Assembly (NCBI RefSeq): GCF_022965805.1
Contig: NC_133116.1
Span: forward strand, 6,262,001-6,326,000
DNA length: 64,000 nt
DNA from: Primulina eburnea
Taxonomy: Eukaryota; Streptophyta; Magnoliopsida; Lamiales; Gesneriaceae
Direction of reading: 5' to 3'
Shown here: positions 24,325 through 35,959 of the stretch, one piece after another
Numbering within the stretch: position 1 is the first letter of the stretch
How the letters are laid out: each line of letters begins with the position of its first letter
Translations under genes and position numbers: made by a program
Notes under the pieces: generated by a model
Databases searched by the model: none
What the model was told of the DNA's origin: nothing
The model's input: only the letters and a program-made list of their open reading frames with translations

Positions 24325-24451
24325 ATATACAATAATTTGTTTTTCATGTATTCATAGAATAATGTTTTATTGTATAATTATGATATGTGTTATATTTAAA
24401 TATATATTGCCAGTAATTTATTTCATTGCATATTTTTTTTGAAGTTCAAAT
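24325..24451 (+). other. AT-rich gag-pol spacer of copia B
   Basis: About 127 bases with stops in all frames, ending with a T-run and GAAG before the pol ATG. Corresponding spacers lie at about 14503-14650 (copy A, minus) and 52740-52864 (copy C). Confidence 0.5.
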
Positions 24452-27400
24452 ATGGAAAATGCAATGAGCAAAACTGAAGTTTGCATACCCGATAGTGGTA
24501 CAACGCACACTATCCTCCGAGATAAAAGATATTTCTTGGAACTAAAACCAACAAAAACAACGGTGAATACAATATCAGGTCCTGTAGACTTGATTAAAGG
24601 ATGTGGTAAAGCACAATTTTTGTTACCTAATGGTACAAAATTTTTGATCAATGATGCTTTATATTCACCACAATCGAAAAGAAATTTGTTGAGTTTTAAT
24701 GATATATATTCCCATGGGTATGATGCTCAAACAATGAATGAAGGGAATGAGAAATATATGTGTCTTACACATATAAATCAGGAAAGAAATATGTGATTGA
24801 AAAATTACCAATGCTCCCTACTGGATTGCATTATACACATATAAGTCCCATTGAATCAAACATGGTAGTTGATAATTCTTCGATATTAACCAATTGGCAT
24901 GATCGATTGGGACATCCTGGTTCAACAATGATGCGAAGAATTATAGAAAATACACATGGTCATCCGTTGAAAGATCAGAAGATCTTTCAGAATAATAAGT
25001 TTCAATGTAAAGCTTGTTCTCTCGGAAAACTTATTATAAGACCATCACCAGGCAAAATCCAAACTGAATCACCAATGTTTCTTGAACGTATTCAGGGTGA
25101 TATTTGTGGACCAATCCATCCACCATGTGGACCATTCAGATACTTTATGGTATTGATTGATGCCTCCAGCAGATGGTCACATGTATGTTTATTATCAACT
25201 CGAAATGTTGCATTTGCAAGATTACTTGCTCAAATAATAAAATTGAGAAATCAATTTCCCGATTATACAATCAAGAAAATTAGACTTGATAATGCTGGTG
25301 AATTTACTTCCCAGACTTTCAATGATTATTGTATGTCTATGGGAATCATTGTTGAGCATCCTGTTGCTCATGTACATACACAGAATGGATTGACTGAATC
25401 ATTGATTAAACGTCTGCAAATGATTGCTAGACCAATGATTATGAAAACAAAGCTCCCTATTTCTATATGGGGACATGCAATTTTACATGCTGCTGCATTA
25501 ATTCGTATCAGACCAAGTGCATATCATAAATACTCCCCATTGCAGCTTGCATTTGGTAAAGAACCAGACATTTCTCATCTGAGAATTTTTGGATGTATGG
25601 TGTATGTGCCTATTGCACCACCACAACGAAAGAAAATGAGACCTCAGAGAAAGGTTGGAATTTATATCGGTTATGATAGTCCATCAATCATTCGATATCT
25701 TGAACCTCAGACAGGCGACGTGTTCACAGCACGTTTTGCTGATTGTCATTTTAATGAGGAAATCTTCCCAATGTTAGGGGGAGAACAGAAACATACCGAA
25801 AAGGAAATTACGTGGTATGTATCATCATTGTTACATATGGATCCAAGAACAAAACAATGTGAAAATGATGTACAACAAATTGTACACTTGCAAAGAATAG
25901 CAAATCAAATACCAGATGCATTTGCAGACACAAAAGGGGTAACTAAATCATATATACATGCTGCAAATGCCCCTGCTCGAATTGAAATTCCAAAGAAACA
26001 AATTGAAAATACTCATGATGTCATTAAACGCCTGAAGCGTGGAAGGCCAGTCGGTTCCAAGGATAAAAATCCTCGAAAAAGAAAATTCATAGAGAAACAC
26101 GATGATCACAAAATAGAGAATGATGTTCCTGAAGAAACACATGATGATCACAAAATAGATAATGATGTTCCTGAAGAAACACATGATGATGAAAATGTTC
26201 TGTCAGAACCACAAACTGACGAGAATCGTGAAATATCTATCAATTACATTAATACTGGAAAAATATGGAACCGAAAAGATATAGAAGAAATTGATGATAT
26301 ATTTTCTTATAATGTGGCAATCGACATCATAAATGATAACGAAGATCATGAACCAAAATCTTTTGGTGAATGTAAAAATCGGCAGGATTGGATAAAATGG
26401 AAAGATGTCATCCAGGTTGAATTGGATTCGCTAAATAAACGTAATGTTTTTGGACCTATAGTCCTTACACCTGAAGGTGTAAAACCTGTTGGATACAAAT
26501 GGGTTTTTATTCGAAAGCGAAATGAGAAAAATGAAATAGTAAGATATAAAGCTCGACTTGTTGCACAAGGTTTTTCTCAAAGGCCTGGAATTGATTATGA
26601 AGAAACGTATTCTCCCGTGATGGATGCAATTACGTTTCGGTATTTGATTAGCTTGGCGGTATCTGAAAATTTAGAAATGCGTCTTATGGATGTTGTTACA
26701 GCTTACTTATATGGATCACTTGATAGTAATATATATATGAAAATCCCTGAAGGATTTAAGATGCCTGAAGCACAAAGTTCAAAACCCAGAGAATGTTATT
26801 CTGTGAAATTACAAAGATCATTATATGGGTTAAAGCAATCCGGCCGAATGTGGTATAATCGGCTAAGTGATCACTTGATGAAGAAGGGATATGTAAATAA
26901 TTCAATATGCCCTTGTGTTTTCATTAAGAAAACAACATCCGGATGCGTAATTATTGCTGTATATGTTGACGATTTAAACATCATTGGAACGAGTAAGGAA
27001 ATTCAAGAAGTTGTGTCATACTTGAAGGAAGAATTTGAAATGAAGGATCTTGGAAAAACCAAGTATTGTCTGGGTTTACAAATTGAACAAAAAGAATGTG
27101 GAATGTTTGTTCACCAGACAAATTATACAGAAAAGATCCTTAAACGTTTTAATATGGATAAAGCAAATCCTTTAAGTACTCCAATGGTTGTTAGATCATT
27201 AAACATAGAAAAGGATCCATTCCGTCCATGTGAAGATGATGAAGTTATTCTTGGTCCAGAAGTACCATATCTAAGTGCCATCGGTGCCCTTATGTACCTT
27301 ACAAATTGTACAAGGACCTGATATATCTTTTGCCGTGAATCTGTTGGCAAGATTTAGCTCATATCCAACAAAGAGACACTGGAACGGAATTAAACATATA

Positions 27401-27961
27401 TTCCGTTATCTACGAAGAACGACAGACTTGGGACTTTTGTATTCAAAAGATGCTAATCCAAGTATAATTGGTTATGCCGATGCTGGATACTTATCTGATC
27501 CACACAAGGCACGTTCCCAAACTGGATATGTATTTACTCGTGGAGGCACTGCAATATCTTGACGTTCACAGAAACAAACGCTTGTAACAACTTCATCAAA
27601 TCATGCCGAGATTATTGCACTACATGAAGCAAGTCGTGAATGTGTGTGGTTAAAATCAATGACCCAACATATCCAAATTTCATGCGGATTATCATTCGAT
27701 GAGAAGCCTGTGATACTATATGAAGATAATGCTGCATGTGTTGCTCAAATGAAAGAAGGATACATAAAAAGCGACAGAACTAAACATATTCCTCCTAAGT
27801 TCTTCGCATTCACCAAGGAGCTTGAGAAGAATAAATGTATTGATGTTCGTCACATTCAATCAAGTGAAAACTCATCAGATCTCTTCACAAAGGCACTTCC
27901 TACGTCAATATTCAGAAAGCACATATATAATATTGGGATGCGCAATCTACGAAATTTGTGA
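24452..27961 (+). pseudogene. Copia B pol (protease, integrase, RT, RNase H)
   Basis: ATG 24452 (MENAMSKTEVC). Protease PDSGTTHTI; zinc region HDRLGHPGS/CKACSLGKL; integrase with QGDICGP, IRLDNAGEF and NGLTESL; a 42-bp acidic repeat in two copies (about 26098-26181); RT with KARLVAQGFSQ and YVDDLNIIG; RNase H with YADAGYLSDP and LYEDNAAC. Breaks: a missing T near 24767, an extra A near 27315, and TGG to TGA at 27559-27561. Otherwise continuous to the stop at 27961, so decay is recent and light. Confidence 0.92.
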
Positions 27962-28125
27962 AAAATTGTTCATGTCAACATCAAGGGGAGTTTACGTGAC
28001 TGCACTCTTTTTCCCTTACTATGGTTTTTATCCCAATGGGTTTTTCCAAGTAAGGTTTTTAACGAGGCAGTACAAAACACGTAATGAAGACATCATCGTA
28101 CCATGATCATCATCACAAGGGGGAG
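27962..28125 (+). other. Copia B 3' untranslated segment and polypurine tract
   Basis: No coding signal. Ends CATCACAAGGGGGAG just before the 3' LTR. Confidence 0.75.
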
Positions 28126-28402
28126 TGTTGAAAATAATATATTTAAATATTGAAAAAGTAATAGTTGGATATTTGAATGTTGAAAATAAGAGTTGTAAAG
28201 TTAGAAATTTGTGTGTGATGATGTAGGTAATGATGTATTTTATTTTTGGATTATGTGTAATGAAACTCTATAAATAGATATCTCATTTGTGAAGAAAATA
28301 ACAATTGAGTAGAGAGAAAAATATTATAAAGTGTGTAGTTTGGTAAATTTTGAGAGTTTGAGATTTTTACTTTTTACCATAAATTTTTACTTTTTCACAA
28401 CA
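28126..28402 (+). repeat. Copia copy B 3' LTR
   Basis: 277 bp, differing from the 5' LTR by about five single-base changes. Followed by TSD ATTAT. Confidence 0.95.
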
Positions 28403-28407
28403 ATTAT

Positions 28408-29508
28408 CACTAATTTCCTACTGGTCGACAATGGTTAACTGGAAAAGCGGCATCCTCCATATAAAGCCCATGAGTATCTAATGGATCTGAAGGAGACGCC
28501 TATTTTGTCATGTCGCGAGGCCCAAAACTTTAATGGGTCGAAAAACTCTTTGCTTTTTGGCTCAGTTGATTGGGGGTTCTGCCAGGAGGTTGCGGCCCGG
28601 AGTAGCAACAAACGGAGTTCAGAGACAGGGAAATGGAATAATAAAGATAAAGAATAAAGAAATTATTATTGACGATAATAAAGTATATAATAAATAAAAC
28701 ATGATTATTATAATATTAAAATGATGATTTTAGTAGTAATAATAGTAGATAAATAATCTTCAAAGTTAAAGCCTTTGTAACTAAAATGAGCTTATGTTCA
28801 ATTTAATAAGAAAACTTCGATAATAATATACTTTGTAATAGACATAAATTCTATATTTCATATACATTTTTTTTATTAAATTTTTGGTTCTTTATAATTT
28901 TTAGGCAAAAAATTGCGTGAGATTGTCTCACGGATTGTATTTTGTGAATATCGGTAGAGATGACCTGTCGATTCGTGATACCGTATCACAAGAAACCTAC
29001 TCTAATTTTTATATGGAACGAGACGTTAATTAGAAAAATAAATGTCAATATTCCTACGATCCCTTCTGCCGAATATTTGAATTGACAGCTGAGCAAATTG
29101 CTTTATTTATATCGTAATTTTTTGTATTCGTCTTCTTGGCCTTTTGCTTGCAGACAGGATCTAACATTGTTCCATAAGCCAATTCCTTAATCCAGGGATG
29201 CATGTATTAGACTCATTCAGCGAAACAAAAATCCAAGAATTCATGTAACAAAAACCATTTTTACAAATATGAAAATTATTTCGCTGATTAACTTTTAGTC
29301 CAATCTTAAATTTCAAAAGTGTTCTCAAAATTATATTTGCCTATAGCAGGCATCTTCTCGTTTCAAATGAACTGATCTCTGGTGCATTTCGCCATCCTGA
29401 CTAGCGAATCTTTTAACATCCGTTGGTTCGATGAAATATTTTTCATATGGGAAAGATGAATGATCATGTCCTAATTCTTTCCATGAATCCTTTGTAGCCT
29501 TCGGTAAG
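28408..29508 (+). other. Intergenic upstream of the receptor-like kinase
   Basis: AT-rich, includes one deleted member of the GTGAGAC inverted-repeat family (28902-29006). The promoter of the plus-strand kinase gene should lie in the right half. No other feature seen. Confidence 0.45.
28902..29006 (+). repeat. GTGAGAC-family short repeat, internally deleted
   Basis: Starts GCGTGAGATTGTCTCACGGATTG and ends GTGATACCGTATCACAAGAAACC, matching both ends of the full copy at 37220-37401 but lacking most of the middle. Confidence 0.6.
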
Positions 29509-31714
29509 ATGATTAATCTTACAAATTTGGCCTTGTCCATCATTATTTACTCTGCATTTTTACAAGTTTTGGCGAATGAATGTGTACTGAACATGGAAAT
29601 TCCCTCATATGGGAATGGTTCAAACATCATTGGAGGGAACTGGGATGGATTTTTAACCAGTGAAAGCTGTGGATCACAGTTTAAACGATACTTATACGGA
29701 TTAGCAAACCATGCTAACAAAACAGAAAAGATATTCTTGAACATCACAAGGCAAAAAGATTGCTTAAACGACGTTTCATCCTGTGGTTTCGATAAGCTAA
29801 CAAGTGGAGCTGGAGGTTGTTCTGATTACACGGTGACGGATGTTGTTTCAAACTTTGGAATTGCTTTGGAAAGTTTAAATCAAGGTTGCGAGAATATAGA
29901 TTTAGATGGTGATTATGAAAAAGAGTGCGGTACTTGTTTTGGAACCTGGGAACGGATCGTTGTTTCAGACGACAGGAGCAATGTCTCAACAAAGGAAGAA
30001 ACTGATATCTGCAAGTTTTCGTTGCTGATTTCTTTGACAAGCCGAAGAATTCAGGATTCGGGATGGATTCAATCAATATATGCGTGCCTTGGAAATGGAG
30101 TTCATATAGGTAACTTGCCAAAAAAAGGTATTTGTTTTCTTGATCTAAAAATGATAATATTTTCCCTTTGTTGAAATCTTCTGCAGATGATCAGGAAAGA
30201 AATGTAAAGAAGGTTATGTTCGTTAAAGGTATGGTGAAATCAAGAACCTGTATTATGTGTATCTTTATTTCTTGAAAAAAGCTTATTAATTTGTTGAAAG
30301 GTTTGCAGGTCTCGAAGTTTTGATTGGTGGTGTGATAGGGATTACAGTAGTGGTAGCTGTTGCATTGGTAGTTTTGTTTAGAAAACCAAGTAAAATAAAA
30401 CCACCAAAAATAACTGAAGGTATGTGTTTTTTCAAGATTGGTTGGTGATACTTGTTAGTCTACTGTCAAGATAATATTGCCTTTTTTAACTCGACAGCAA
30501 GTGTAGCATCAGTTTCTGAAGAATCCAGCAGTATTGAGATATCTCTAAGAGAAGTTTACTTGTCTACAAACAATCTTAGTGAATTAAACCTCATTGGCCA
30601 AGGAATAGCAGGTTAAAATCTGACATATAGCATGAAAAACAGTTAAGACAGCAGTCAAATTTCTGATGGTGTAATGCTACTTTTTTACCAGGAAAAGTAT
30701 ACAAGGGTATCTTATCAGATGGCCGGCATATCGCGGTTAAACACATTACAAACGACGCTCACATGGAGACGTTTATCAGAGAAGTTACAAGCTTATCACA
30801 TGTCAAACACCCGAATCTCGTCAAGTTATTGGGCCATTGCGATGGAGAAGACGGGAGCTTTCTTGTTTACGAACTCTGCGACAATGGCAACCTCTCTGGA
30901 TGGCTATTCAGGTAATGTTATTCCCTTGATTGGGAATTGAATATTTAAGTGAACAAGGATTTATTATGAATTTTTTACGTTATAGGTAAAGATAAAATTC
31001 TAACTTGGATCCAAAGACTGGAAATTGCTATTGACTGTGGCAAAGGGCTGAGATTTCTGCACACTTTTCATGAAGGCTGCATTGTTCATCGTGATATTAA
31101 GGTAAATTTTTGTCCAATTATAAATTTTTAAATGCATGTTTTCCTCCAATAGTTCAAACAATTTTAACATTGTATGTTGCAGCCCACAAATATACTTCTT
31201 GACTCAAATTTTCAAGCAAAACTATCCGATTTTGGATTATCAAAAGTTATCTCCATGGGGCAATCCTATGTGAGCTCTGAAGTTCGAGGGACACTTGGTT
31301 ATGTCGACCCCGAGTACCAGAAAAATCACCACGTCCATCCATCAACAGATGTTTACAGTTTTGGGATTGTTCTTCTGCAACTTCTGTCGGGACAACGAGT
31401 CATTAATCTTGATGTTACAAGACCAATGCCTCTGAGTAAAATGGTGAGGAAATTCAATTTTTTTTTTGCTTTCTTATGTAGGATTATCCTCAAAACAAAC
31501 CCCATATTTTTATTTCATGCAGGCTAAAAATCTGATGAAAGGAGGGGATATAACAGAGTTTGCTGATCCAAAACTGAATGGAGAATACTCTGTCGAGGGG
31601 TTTCAACTATTGTTCAAGCTGGCCTTATCTTGTACTGGGCTTAAGCAGCAACGCCCATCGATGGAACGTGTTGTTGCAGTTCTTGAGAAAGCTCGTCGTG
31701 TTTCAGAAAGATGA
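29509..31714 (+). CDS. Receptor-like kinase with SPARK-like ectodomain, frame conflict at exon 5/6
   Basis: Exons 29509-30109, 30187-30228, 30309-30419, 30498-30611, 30692-30911, 30986-31101, 31183-31443 and 31523-31714. The product has a signal peptide (MINLTNLALSIIIYSAFLQV), a cysteine-rich ectodomain (CGFDKLTSGAGGCSDYTVTD, CGTCFGTWERI) like the SPARK domain of RKF3-type kinases, and one membrane span (IGGVIGITVVVAVALVVLF) in exon 3. The kinase has the glycine loop IGQGIAGKVYKG, AVKHI lysine, HRDIKPTN, DFGLS and GTLGYVDPEY, so all catalytic residues are present. The expected site is the plasma membrane. All junctions join in frame except 30911/30986: the message reads TTC AGG TAA, a stop at once, because exon 5 ends one base too long (expected F-G-K). 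Either the gene is frameshifted after half a kinase, or the base is an error. Confidence 0.75.
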
Positions 31715-32004
31715 GTTTTAACACATCATTCCAATCTAAGCAAAAATTGGAATCAAGTCCATCAAGGAAACTGTGACATATACATATCTGCAGAAATCTT
31801 TATATTACAATATTTTTATATAGCAGCTTTACGGCAAGTTCTTGTAGAAAACGAGCTTGACTCATATTATTCAACGGATAGAAAACAGATGAACAATGAA
31901 CAAAAACATAATCCTCCAATTTATTTCAATTTTTCTTTATAAAAAGGTCTAAAAAAAAGTGCTGCATTATGATCAATTCATGCATTTACAACTGTACGAG
32001 TAGA
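31715..32004 (+). other. 3' UTR and intergenic after the kinase gene
   Basis: AT-rich; no feature beyond the likely 3' UTR. Confidence 0.4.
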
Positions 32005-33085
32005 TGCCCTGCAAGCTAACGGTTGGCTAGGGAATTTATTGACTCAAGTGAAATAAACAATTTTTATTTTAATATAATTTAACTTTTTATGGTTTTGTTA
32101 TACTTTATCTGTATACACATGCAAACAGCATAGATAAAGTCCTTGATTATACTTTAATACAAATGAATTCGATATTAAAACTCATTTGTAAACACTGCAT
32201 ATTCTAAATTCGTTCCTAGTCGATTCAGCCGCCTAAAACAGGGATAAATGTCGCTTGAGCTCGAGACTAGCATCTGTGATGTTGTGTACTGCGTTTCTTG
32301 GTAAGGGCATAGAGATGTCCAAACATGCAGATGGGTAGTCATATGATGATTATATCGAACAACCATCCATCGGACTTTCCAAGTGGTTATCATTCATCGA
32401 GAGGATAAGTCTGTGGTTATGATTGTACACCATTAGTCCTTACGACCCGAGACAACACTGAGGCTCTATATGCTAGGGTTGTGCTTTGACTCGTTTACCG
32501 GCTCCAGGAGAGTCATCAGGTGGCGAGGTTGGGTACAATTGCGACACATATAGGAGCCAGTGCATTGTAGTCGGGGATTCACCGCTCACCTGCGGGTGTG
32601 GATATCCTATGTGATCTGATGAAATTATAGTGCGTGGAATCTCTGGCCAAAGTATGAGATGTACGTTAGAGAAGGAGTTCTCCAACCGTACATGCGATGC
32701 CACTATTTATAGTTATCACATAGTTATCGAATTATTATGCAACCCTCGATGAACCAATGGTTGCAGATTCGATCGGGATATATGAGCTGAAGGGATCGTA
32801 CTGTACGTTAATCATAATCGGCTGGTTCTTGCAGGCACTATCAGTGATACCTAGGGGATCATGGGGCGATGCTACTAGACGCTCTTACCATGATCCGATG
32901 GGTGCAATCAGAAATGAGTTCTGAGATTCTTAATCAAAGGTATTGATGAAAAGAATGAGGCTAAATAGGGTAAGCCCGAATAAGGGATTATGTCCTGAAT
33001 CACAAAGAGTTGTGAACCCACGGCTAACTGTATCCCTGAACCATTGAGGGTCACACAAGCACTGGATCATTTGTTCTCGTTGAGA

Positions 33086-33430
33086 GAATGAATTCAAGGA
33101 GTTGAATTTATATTATGATACAGTAAATTCAAGGAGTTGAATTTATGATAATTAAATTTTGAGAAAATAAATTCAAGGAGTTGAATTTATGATATAATAA
33201 ATTCAAGAAGTTGAATTTATGAAATTTGGAGATAATAAATTCAAGGAGTTGAATTTATAAAATTTGATAATTTAATTTATTAAACTCAAAAGTTGGGTTT
33301 ATTAAATATTAAATTTTGGAGGTGATAAATTCAAGGAGTTGAATTTATAATTTAAATATTAAATTCAAATGTTGAATTTATAATTGTTGAATTATAATTG
33401 AATATTAATTCAAATGTTGAATTTATAATT
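33086..33430 (+). repeat. AT-rich tandem array of a TTCAAGGAGTTGAATTT motif
   Basis: At least six copies of TAAATTCAAGGAGTTGAATTT or a close variant, spaced 30 to 90 bp, then degenerate TTCAAATGTTGAATTTATAA copies. Each core is a loose palindrome (AAATTCAA...TTGAATTT). Confidence 0.7.
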
Positions 33431-33848
33431 GATTTAATTTATTAAGCTCAAGAGTTGAGTTGATTAATTAATAAATTAAATATGGTGGGTAATATGTTTA
33501 ATGGGCTTGTAGGAGTACAAGTCCAACATAAAAAATAATTAAAGTTTTAATAGACCTTGATTAAATTAATTGAATTAGTTGGACTAGACCAATTAATTAA
33601 ATCAAGCCTCATTAATGTTAATTATGTATTAGGTCATGGGATTATTATATAAAAAAAGTTTGACCTAAAAGACACAGCCACCACCCATTCTTCCAAAGTC
33701 ATCCACGTGAATGGCATAAAAATTCTCCAAAATTATTTAGGCCATTTTTCAAGAAAAGGAGAATTGAGCCGTCTCTCGATTTTAATCTCCAACGTTGAAA
33801 CTTCTTTCAAATATTCTAGTGCTATTTGGAAGAGGAAAAAATCTTCTA

Positions 33849-34245
33849 GTCGTGGACCTAATTAGAAGAATCGAAGAAAGTTCGTAGGGATCATCAAGAG
33901 CTAATCCGTTCATACCGGATTAGTTGGAGCCAAGTGATTTAATTCATTAAAGGTACAAATCTGACGCCCTATGAATGTTTATTCATAAAATCATACGAGT
34001 GTCCAAATATTATTTTGTTTTTCAAAATAAAATAAAAATATTCCAGTCGTGGACCGGATTAGGAGATCGAAGAATGTTCGTAGGGATTTACAACAAGAGC
34101 TACATCCGCTAATACCGAAGTAGTTGAAGCCAAGTGAAAATTTCACCGAAGGTACAAAAATTTTCCGACGCCCTATTAATGTTTTGATTTAAATCATACG
34201 AGCGCCCAGAGCAAAACATATTTTGATTGTCAAAATAAATAAAAA
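33849..34245 (+). repeat. Imperfect tandem duplication of about 195 bp
   Basis: Two units share TCGTGGACC, TTCGTAGGGAT, the GAAGCCAAGTGA motif, AAGGTACAAA, GACGCCCTAT and AAATCATACGAG in the same order. Confidence 0.7.
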
Positions 34246-34278
34246 TTTTAAAACTTCCGCTGCGTTTGGGCGTGTAGA

Positions 34279-35391
34279 AAAACCAGATCCAACAACAACC
34301 ATGCCGGATTGGCTAGAGAGATGACGACCGCCTTCACTTCTATATTTCCCCTTTTCCCTTCCAGTTCCATTCATCTTATAGCCACCAAAGGATAGTAGCA
34401 TCAAACGTGTCGAAACAATTAATCCTGCCGTCGTTAATAGTTTGTTTATCATGATCAAAGGACAACAAATCTCTCTAGCAATCTCGGTAATCGTGATCAA
34501 TGGACAACAAATCTCTATAGCCTTTGGTATCAAATTTGTTTTTAACAGTGGCGATTACGATTTTATCGTAAAAAAAGTATTGACGATAACGCCAATTTGT
34601 TACATAAAAATGAATAAATATAAACATTTTTATCATATAAAACTTTGTCGTATTATTAAAATGTGGTGGAATATATTCGTCCAGAACTCGAAAATAACAT
34701 TAAAAAACTTCTATTTTATATGAATTTACATAAAATATATGTGAAACTTATATATTTAGGATAAAAAAAAACGGAAATGCGACAAGCAACATTTTTGCAC
34801 ACGGCAGGGGCAGATGTAGCGCCTCTTGCCCAGCAGAATTATGGGTTAAAATATTTTTAAATATACAACTCAATATCAAAAATTTATACAGCCGACATAT
34901 ATTTTTACATTTATTATCGGACTTTTTTTAGTGCTTTTTTGTGCCTAATGAATTATAATTTTTTTTTTAGTTTTGTACGTTTTTTATTATTGTAGTTTTT
35001 ACTTCTAAGTTTTTACTTGTAGCATCACTTTTAATTTATTATTATTTCTCAAAAATAATTTTTTTCTTTTTAATAGTTTTTTATGTTATTAATTATAAAT
35101 TTACTTGGTGTATGAGATTCTCATGTTTTCAATATGTTAATTTTTTTTATGGACATACTTATTGATTGTGTCTTGAAAACAATCCAAAAAAACAATATTT
35201 AGTGAAAATTAGTTCGAATCCTGGTTTCACCAATTTGCCATCACCGATTTAAGAAGTCAGAAGAGTTCTATGATATATTTCATATAATTTTCTAAATAAT
35301 TTTTAGTTTATCCTAAAATTAAAAAATATAATTTATATTCTCTTTTAATTTGAATAAAATTTTGCCCACAACAAAAAAAATTCTGGTTGCA
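34279..35391. other. Intergenic, AT-rich
   Basis: No gene. A stretch bounded by CAGGGGCAGATGTAGC (about 34805) and GGTTGCACCCCTG (about 35385) may be an old inverted-repeat element, but its ends match poorly. Confidence 0.35.
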
Positions 35392-35399
35392 CCCCTGCA

Positions 35400-35951
35400 T
35401 AGGAGTGAGCAAAATTTCAGTTAAACCGAATTAACCGACCGAACCGAGCTAATTCGGAAATTCGGTACGATTATTTCGGAAATTCGGTTTTCAAAATAAA
35501 AAAATTCGATTATATTGGTTAATTCGGTTCGGTTACGGTTTTCAAAATTTTGAAATCGGTTAACCGAATTAACCGATATAATAAATATTGTTATTTAATA
35601 AAAAAAATTTATTTATTAATTTTTATAAATATTTTAATTTTAATTTTAAAATCGATAAAATATGTATTAATTGTATTCAAATAAAACTTATACATTTGTT
35701 ATATGTGTGATTTTATGTTTTTATGAATTTGTGTAAAGTATAATGTAAAAAAAAATTACATATATAATTAAAGTTAATTCACAATTTTTTTTAAAACTAA
35801 TCGGCAGACCGAATTAACCGATTTTAATTCGGTTCTCTTTTCATCGGCTATGAAAATTAATTTGGTCGGTTCGGTTATGACTAAATATTTTGGTTCGGTT
35901 ATGATTAATTCGGTTCGGTCGATAACCGAATTAACCGAATGCTCACCCCTA
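35400..35951. mobile_element. hAT-type MITE, 552 bp, TSD CCCCTGCA
   Basis: Terminal inverted repeats TAGGAGTGAGCA and TGCTCACCCCTA with the perfect 8-bp duplication CCCCTGCA at 35392-35399 and 35952-35959. Both arms are rich in AATTCGGTT or its complement, so the element can fold on itself. An 8-bp TSD and ends of this kind point to the hAT superfamily. No transposase is encoded. Confidence 0.9.
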
Positions 35952-35959
35952 CCCCTGCA

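Larger units (their letters stand above)
22183..28402 (+). mobile_element. Ty1/copia retrotransposon copy B
   Basis: LTRs of 277 bp at 22183-22459 and 28126-28402, with about five substitutions between them (near 98% identity by eye), and the perfect duplication ATTAT at 22178-22182 and 28403-28407. Primer site region CGTTATCAGCACGAAGCTC from 22460; purine tract CAAGGGGGAG ends at 28125. Interior: leader with stem-loop, 51-aa micro-ORF, gag, AT-rich spacer, pol. Broken by loss of the gag ATG, one frameshift in gag, two in pol and one nonsense codon in RNase H. This is the best preserved of the three relatives. Confidence 0.97.
32005..34273 (+). mobile_element. Possible solo LTR or large non-coding repeat
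   Basis: About 2.27 kb with no coding capacity. It begins TGCCCTGCAAGC and ends near GCGTTTGGGCGT. The 5-mer GTAGA lies just outside both ends (32000-32004 and 34274-34278), consistent with a TSD if the right end has drifted. Inside: an AT-rich array of TAAATTCAAGGAGTTGAATTT units (33086-33430) and a roughly 195-bp imperfect tandem duplication beginning TCGTGGACC (33849 and 34048). The right end (AAAACTTCCGCTGCG) resembles the 3' ends of plant LTRs. The boundary could instead be CCAACA near 34295. No primer site or gag-pol follows, hence solo LTR or LARD remnant. Confidence 0.4.

Noticed and set aside
24310..24445. Simple intron joining gag to pol in copia B
   Set aside because: The two GT candidates before the gag stop give phase 1, whereas the frame of pol after GAAG needs phase 2. 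Not supported without transcripts.
29331..29543. 70-codon minus-strand ORF upstream of the kinase
   Set aside because: Overlaps the kinase start and promoter, no family resemblance, no splice context.
33086..33430. CRISPR-like array
   Set aside because: Spacing is irregular, spacers are AT-rich variants of the repeat, and the context is a plant genome.
34805..35391. MITE bounded by CAGGGGCAG and CACCCCTG
   Set aside because: Only the outer 6-7 bases are inverted and no TSD is visible; CCCCTGCA is better explained as the TSD of the 35400 element.
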